From Uranotaenia lowii (Eukaryota; Arthropoda; Insecta; Diptera; Culicidae), in assembly GCF_029784155.1 (NCBI RefSeq), contig NC_073693.1:316371536-316435535 (forward strand): a stretch of DNA of 64,000 nucleotides, given 5' to 3'. Of this stretch, positions 57,801 through 64,000 are shown piece after piece. The notes under the pieces were generated by a model. That model was given only the letters and a program-made list of their open reading frames with translations. It was not told where the DNA came from and made no database searches. Position numbers and translations under genes: made by a program. Numbering within the stretch: the first letter of the stretch is position 1; each line of letters starts with the position of its first letter.

Positions 57801-59963
57801 CTTCTACTGTAGTTCTGCATTGTTTCCTACTTCCTTCAATTGACAGATGAAAGCTAATACACACAAACAAGAAAATCATCAAAAGTCGTCATAAACTACC
57901 CCAAATAGGATGATCATACTGTACACAACAACAAAAATAATGCAATGAAATGCTCTTTGACGGATGGTATTCTTTCGAACTTTCGATTTCTGACGGGAAT
58001 TCTCCTAAACAGGGTGCAGGAACCTGAACACCATCCCTACCAAAGCCAAATTCTAAATTGTACATTTGCACTCAAAACTTTCCGACGAAGTTGTTACTAT
58101 GGTCTACAGAGAGCTTTCCAGTCTCATCCGAATGCTAATCCAATAAGCTTCTTATTGGGCTAAATAAAAGCGTTTCTCTAGGACTAGGCGGGAGCCAAAG
58201 GACAACCACTCCTAGCTATAGTTTAGCAATATCGCCGTCCGTCAGTTAAGACTGAGGACTATCCACTTGCTCGTTCATCGTCAACTGATGATCTCCATTA
58301 TCTTTGGCATAATTGAAGACATACTTCGGTGACGATGTTCGCGGAGATTGTCTGAATGGGGGTGTTGGGTAGCATTTTGGGAGGGGTTGCTAAAAGTCAC
58401 TTTTCGAATGACAGCGGGAATCCAAACTTCGTCGATGCACAGACGCTCAGACGCACACTGTAACGCTTTTTGCGTGCAGCGAATTAAAAGCTGCAGAACC
58501 CTCGGATAAAGACAAGAGACGGTGAATGTGCAACTTCGACTCGAGCAGCATCAGCAAGTTCGCCCGGAGAGGAAGTTTTAATTGAAACCACCCTTTTTCT
58601 CCGCTGGAAGGGTCCAGGAATGCCACTTTTCAGCCCTTTCCTGTCCTGTCACCCACCGCCAGCTATTGCAAACAACACCGGAAATTCCACGGCTTGGTGG
58701 CACTGAACTGGCAGATAATAAATTAACTTGTTTTCTCTCTCCTTAGTGAGTGCAATCAGTGAAGTTAAAGAGAAAATAATAAGACCCAGCGAGAAGGTAC
58801 CCAGGAGGTGGGGGCGTGGCGTCGCTGCACAATCATAGCACGGTGCTGGTCTTTTTTTCTGTTGTTTTTGTTCGACTTCATAGTTTTCTTCTTATTAATT
58901 TCCAAAACCCGAGAACCAGCAGAAGCACTCGCTAATGGAAGTCAATGGCAGTTCATGTTCGCTTGCAGAAACACTGACAGGCAGCGTCGCCAATTATGAA
59001 TGATTGCTGAAGTCAGCAAAGCGTTGAAAAGTTATATAATTTTTATTTTTAAATCGTGAAAGAAAATTTACTATCAAGAGTTTCCATCGTATCAACAACT
59101 GCGAATAGATATTATCTTAATAGAAAATCTAGAATCCACCTTTTCAACTATTCTGGCAACCCTGCCAAGCAGCCAAATGCAGGAAAGTGGAAAAGTACCT
59201 AGTGGCATTTCAAACGGGAAAGTGGCAGCGAACAACTACGGCGTTTGTTTCTGCTTCGATTGTGATTGTTTTCAAGCAGCTTCCAGCCAGCAGCAGCAGA
59301 ACAAAGCAATTATTAATCTTTGCGCTTTATTGGATTCCTTGAATTAGGTGTAATTTCTCCTTTGTTGTGCGGCTGTCTATGATTGTTGTAGTAAGCTGTT
59401 GTTTGCGAGTCAAGAATAAATCACGAGCAATTTTTGTTTTCCCGGCTGCATTCTTTGCATTCGGGAATCTTGATATATTGGGAAGTTTATTGGACACTCC
59501 GGAGTTCTAGATTTTTTTTTAAATTTCATGTTGCTTTTGATTTATTTTGGTAGACAAAGCATATTCTAATATGCTTAGTATGAACTTACACCTAAATTCG
59601 GCCCATTAAAAGCTCGAGAGGGAATTCCAAATCCAATTATCATTGATGTGGTTCAAACCTTTTTTTAAGGCTTGTTGAGTGACTTTCTACAAGTGGTTTG
59701 GATAAAACGATCGATAATTTTTACATAAGAAGTTGAAAGAAACTGCAAATGTTGTTAGAGTCGAGAAATTCTATTATTATTCTTGAATGATTGATAAATG
59801 ATTTTAAACTTTCGATTTTTTTACTATTGACACTTGTCTTCTGATCTTTGATTTTTGATTATTCATAAATTCTATGTTTGTTTGATCACAATCTTAACTC
59901 TAGATTATTTTTTTCATTTTGGCCTCTCCATAGAGATTCTATTCTCTTGACCACATTTTTAAG
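57801..59963. other. Stretch without a recognised gene
   Basis: Less AT-rich at 58180-59340, with short frames lacking motifs. It appears to be unique intergenic or intronic DNA. The last 600 bp are AT-rich. Confidence 0.35.
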
Positions 59964-59965
59964 TA

Positions 59966-61002
59966 GGGTTAGTTGCCCTACTTTGGACCCTTTAAGCGGT
60001 GGTTTTTAAATAATCATGTTTTTCTCATAAATGGGCGGGAAATTTATATCTTTCAGGAAATTCATTTATAAGTCATGATCTTATCTGCACGTTTCAATGA
60101 AAATTTTCAACATAGGTTTCGCCGTTATTGAGAGATTTGCAAATATAAAGATGATCAAAATATCCAACTTTGAACCTACTGTTCCTATTTTGGTACTGGA
60201 CCGGTTCCTTTAATTGAACCTAGAACGATAATTCCTTTAAAAAGTATGATTTTTCGAAAATAAATAAAAAAATTAATTGAACATGTTATTTTCAATAAAT
60301 TATTACCATATAAAGTATTACAGCTTTTTAACATTAAAAAAAAACTAAAATTTCTGTTATGAATATCACAAAAAAAAATATTCCCCAACAGTTCTATCAA
60401 CAGATCAATAGCTGAAACTTGTTTGTGTTTACTTACTTGTAGCTTATTTGCGTAAAGCTGGCAAAAAATGTTGGAAATATTCAATATTGGTACTGAATTA
60501 TAAATTCGCACCTCTGTTGATTTCTTGGTATTGATCCAAAGTATTAGTGATATCAGGTCTAAACATGGAACATCAAAGTCGAAAGTTTCCTTTATTTGGA
60601 CTTTAAGCAATTTTTCCGAGTTAACCATTGATTTTCATAAATTTTAGGAAAAATTGGAAGTACGGTTCATATTGTTCACAGTGAAAGTAATTTTCTTTTC
60701 AACTTTGGCTTGGACAGTAAAAAATCGTGATTTTTCCTTAAACACTCTATTTTCTTAATACGCGCCCCACTAACTGAGCTATCTGATTTACCACTGATGA
60801 GGAGGTACATTTTTAAAAACATTGAAGATTTTATCAGAAAGACTTTTAATGGCAAAACATAGTATGCTAGGATTCATGAAGAATAAGAGTTCATTGTGTG
60901 CATACAAATATCTTTATTCTATGCCATCAAAATGAATTATTTACAATTTTTGGCATTTTAGGACTAAAGTAGGCTCTAGGTCCAAAGTAGGAGCACTCAC
61001 CC
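59966..61002. mobile_element. TA-flanked element with GGGTTAG/GGGTGAG termini (1037 bp)
   Basis: The left end is GGGTTAGTTGCCCTACTTTG and the right end, inverted, GGGTGAGTGCTCCTACTTTG, both followed by GACC. TA flanks each end (59964-59965 and 61003-61004). A 147-codon minus-strand frame (60185-60628) lies inside. It is AT-biased with no DDE motif and is probably chance. A tRNA A-box-like GATAGCTCAGTTAGTGGGG occurs on the minus strand near 60765-60790 without a B-box. Confidence 0.7.
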
Positions 61003-61004
61003 TA

Positions 61005-62190
61005 ATTGAATCTTAGCTTTTGTTTCTGACTTGTGAGTGGTTGTAGATTCTGAACATACGACTGTTTCATGATTTGGTTTTAAACTATATACGCTGTAAT
61101 ATTTGCTCTTGCTTTTGAATATTTTTTTTCTTAGTCGAATGTTTGAACTCGAATTTTTGGACAAAAAAATCGAGTATTGAAACTCACTCTTTACATCTTA
61201 TTCGTCCTTTTGATTCAACGTTCTCAACAACTGATTATTTAATTCCATTTCCACTTCAAAATAAGAAAATGACATAAACTCTAACAGGACTATCATTAAA
61301 TTTAATTTGACATAGGTGATAGCCGTTGCCTATCTCACTTCTCATTTACTGTTCTAATCTGATATATTGAACATCCCTGTGAATTCACTAAGAGCAGATT
61401 GATATCAGAGATTAACAGTTCAGTGATGAGAGCGTAGGAGAGATCAATCTGAGTAGATTACAGTAGTTTTTAGTGACAGAAAGGACTCTCCGCAAACCAG
61501 TCTAGCGCCTACTATCTTTCAATAAAGAGTTGATCGTTTATACGAAACTTGTGCTCACTAATAGAAATATGTTTTTGTTCTAACTAAAGTAAATTTGATT
61601 TTTGAAACGGATCGGATGAAAATATATCGGATATTTTGCGCCACGCATTACTGAGTGGACCCGGCATAAAATTTTCCGATTCCAAAGTTCTGGTTTCGAG
61701 TAATCGCCTCTCGAAGTCCCAACTTTAGAGCCTAACTTCCCGGACCATAGAGTCTAACGTTCTTGCCCGGCCGTGCTAGGAACGGTTCAATCAGCGTAGC
61801 AACATTCAGAAAACTGCTGTAAGATCGAGTGTAAATCGAAGTTATTTTGGAAGCCCAGCCCACGAACCCAGGTGATTAAAAAAGGTGTAAATCTTTATTT
61901 CAAATTACTCAGCCTGTTTAGGACTTTCATTCGCCAACAACAGAGCTTCATTGTTGCTTCTTTTTAGACAAGAACTTAAACCTTGAACTGAAATTCGAAT
62001 CTCGAGTAAAAATTCAAAACCAAATCAAACTCAATCCATTATACTTGATTCGGGCCAATTCACCAATTTGACTTCATGGATTAGTAACATATTTCACAGT
62101 TCTTACTTAGAGATTTGTCTTACACATTTGCTAATGGGTCTGTCCCATACAATACATTTTCTCGACTGAACCTCTCAATAGTTAGTTCAA
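61005..62190. other. Stretch without a recognised gene
   Basis: No frame over 60 codons. The sequence becomes the satellite array near 62190. Confidence 0.3.
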
Positions 62191-63670
62191 TACATCCAAC
62201 TGTTTGGACTGCCCCACTCGGGAGTCTGTACCTTACATTTAATCATCTAGACTGCCCCGCTCAGTAGTTTTTCTCATACCTCAAATCATCTCGACTGCCC
62301 CTCTCAGGGTTTTGCCCATATATTCGACTATTTGGACTGTCCCACTCAGGGGTCTGTACCTTACAATCAATCTCGACTGCCTCTTTCAGAGGTTTGTCTT
62401 ACACCTCAAATCATCTAAACTACCCTTCTCAGGGCTTTGTCTGAAACATCCGATAATTTTCCGGCACCCATGGGTCTGTCCTATTCAATACATTTTCTCG
62501 ACTGCCCCTCCCAGGGGTTTGTCCAATGCATTCGACTATATGGACTGCCCCACTCAGGGGTTTGTCTCATATTACAAATCGTCTGGACTACCTCTCTCAA
62601 ACCCCTGAGTCCCATAAATCTGATAATTTAGACTGTCCCACTCAGGGGTCTGTCCCATACAGTACATTTTCTCTACTGTCCCCCTCAGGGGTTTGTCAAA
62701 TACATTCGACTAGGTATTTGGACTGCCCCACTCATATCTCATATTACAAATTACCTGGACTGCCCCTCTCTGGGGTTTATCCCAAACATCCGATAATTTT
62801 AACTGCTCCACTCAGGGTTCTGTCTCATAAAATACATTTTCTTAACTGCCCCTTTCAGAGGTTTGTCCAATACATTTGACTGTTAAGACTGCCTTATTCA
62901 GGGGTCTGTCCCGTATCAATAATCATCTCGACTGCCCCACTCAAGGTTTTGTCTCATATCACAAATCATCAGGACAGCCTCTCTCAGGGGTTTATCCCAA
63001 ACATCCGATAATTTTAACTGCCCCACTTAGGAATCTGTCCCATAAAATACATTTTCTCGTCTGCCCCTCTCAGGGGTTTCTCCAATACATTCGACTATAT
63101 GGACTGCCCCACTCGAGATTGGTCTCATATTACAAATCACCTGAACTGCTCCTCTCAGGGGTTTATCCCAAACATCCGATAATTTTAACTGCTCCACTCA
63201 GGGTTCTGTCCCATACAATACATTTTCTTAACTGCCTCTTACAGAGGTTTGTCCAATACATTTGACTTATTGGACTGCCCAACTCAGGGGTCATCTCGAC
63301 TGCCCCACTCAGGGTTTCGTCTCATATCACAGATCATCAGGACAGCCTCTCTCAGGGGTTTGTCCCATATATCCGATAATTTAGACTGCCCCACTCTGAG
63401 TTTTGTCCCGTATCGAAAATCATCTCGACTGTCCCTCTCAGGGGTTTGTCTCATATCACAATCCATCTGGACTGCCTCTCTGAGGGGTATGTCCCATGCA
63501 ATTAATTATCTCGACTGCCTTTTTCAGAGGTTTGTCCCGTACAAGAAACCATCAAGACTGTCCTTCTCAGGGGACTGTCTCTTTCATCAATTTATATGCA
63601 GTCCAGTCTCAGAGGTTTGTCCCATACAGCCAACTTTTCGAAATAGCACACCGAGGGATTTGTCCCAGAC
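62190..63670 (+). repeat. Satellite array of about 44-bp monomers with higher-order structure
   Basis: The core GACTGCCCCACTCAGGGGTT plus TGTCC recurs every 41-48 bp, about 33 times. Monomers fall into classes by the sequence before the core: ACATTTTCTC, ACATTCGACTATAT, ATTACAAATC, and ACATCCGATAATTTT. The classes recur in the same order, giving a higher-order unit of four (about 175 bp) or five (about 216 bp) monomers. All three frames read as long Leu/Pro/Ser-rich products, which are artefacts. Confidence 0.9.
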
Positions 63671-64000
63671 TACATTTTGCGTTTATTACATTTTCACTTT
63701 CAAATTGAAAAATAATCGCTTTCATAATTTAAAAGAATTATATTTTTTTCTTTTAACCGCTTACTACGAAATTTCGATAATTTTCATGAAGCATCGTATT
63801 CAAAATAATAAGTAAGCTTATCTCAAAATAAATTTCCGTATTCTATTTCTTTTCGCGTAATCTGAATTTTAAACAAGCTCAGACTTAAATTAAGCCTTGA
63901 AACAGGACATCCAATCCAGATCCGATTTCAGAACCGAGTCTCCGATTACAGAAACAAAACAAGCTACACGAATACCGGTTAGTAGTGTCATTCCGAACCC
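63671..64000. other. AT-rich stretch at the window end
   Basis: No feature recognised. Confidence 0.3.

Noticed and set aside
60185..60628. 147-codon minus-strand frame as a gene
   Set aside because: It is AT-biased, lies inside a TA-flanked non-autonomous element and has no recognisable motif.
62190..63670. CRISPR-like array
   Set aside because: The intervals between cores are themselves repeated and imperfect, cores vary, no cas genes exist and the genome is eukaryotic.
62312..63815. Overlapping plus-strand frames of 60-188 codons, Leu/Pro/Ser-rich
   Set aside because: Translations of the 44-bp satellite in three frames; no start or splice context and no domain.
1..64000. Endogenous viral sequence or bacterial insert
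   Set aside because: No viral capsid, glycoprotein or RNA-dependent RNA polymerase motif and no prokaryotic gene organisation was seen; all polymerase motifs belong to Penelope-like or non-LTR elements.

Overview
The window reads as AT-rich, transposon-saturated nuclear DNA of an insect, most likely a dipteran and probably a mosquito. The basis is a ZIP transporter with a short spliceosomal intron, tRNA-derived SINEs with target-site duplications (TSDs), Penelope-like, hAT, piggyBac-like, Transib, mariner and non-LTR elements, and two repeat signatures I associate with mosquito genomes: the ACAAACAAACA-tailed repeat at the left edge and the MITE with ATAAATTACGTAA ends at 54.3 kb. There are no operons, Shine-Dalgarno sites or dense coding, so it is not bacterial. 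The species is not determined.

Only one ordinary host gene is well supported: a two-exon SLC39/ZIP-family transporter on the minus strand (17307-18516). Several residues that bind metal in the family are replaced in it. One further weak candidate exon lies at 44531-44826 (minus).

Layout. 0-4.8 kb: a dispersed repeat, mostly featureless DNA, a degenerate tandem repeat and a LINE 3' fragment. 4.8-12.2 kb: a 7.4-kb hAT-type composite with an 8-bp TSD. It contains a TIR element, a TA-flanked element and a TTAA-flanked foldback element into which a Penelope-like element (PLE) inserted. 13.3-14.2 kb: a second hAT element (8-bp TSD). 15.1-17.1 kb: a Transib foldback element with ends CACAGTG, a 5-bp TSD, arms of about 700 bp and a relic transposase. 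17.3-18.9 kb: the ZIP gene. 19-24 kb: AT-rich DNA with a diverged direct duplication and a SINE. 24-28.4 kb: interleaved long inverted repeats carrying one mariner and one SINE insertion. 28.5-30.1 kb: a LINE inserted in a SINE. 31.4-33.8 kb: an 11-bp minisatellite. 37-39.5 kb: a mariner-family transposase broken by a MITE, next to a non-LTR fragment. 42-46 kb: small repeats, a candidate exon and a 9-bp minisatellite. 48-57.5 kb: mariner relics, a TA-flanked element, a PLE with 58-nt inverted ends, SINE copies and a Harbinger-like MITE. 60-61 kb: another TA-flanked element. 62.2-63.7 kb: a satellite of about 44-bp monomers with higher-order periodicity.

The genes do not form a pathway. The window is mainly a record of nested transposition, and in at least six places the insertion order can be read from TSDs, from an empty site in the opposite arm of an inverted repeat, or from a restored reading frame.
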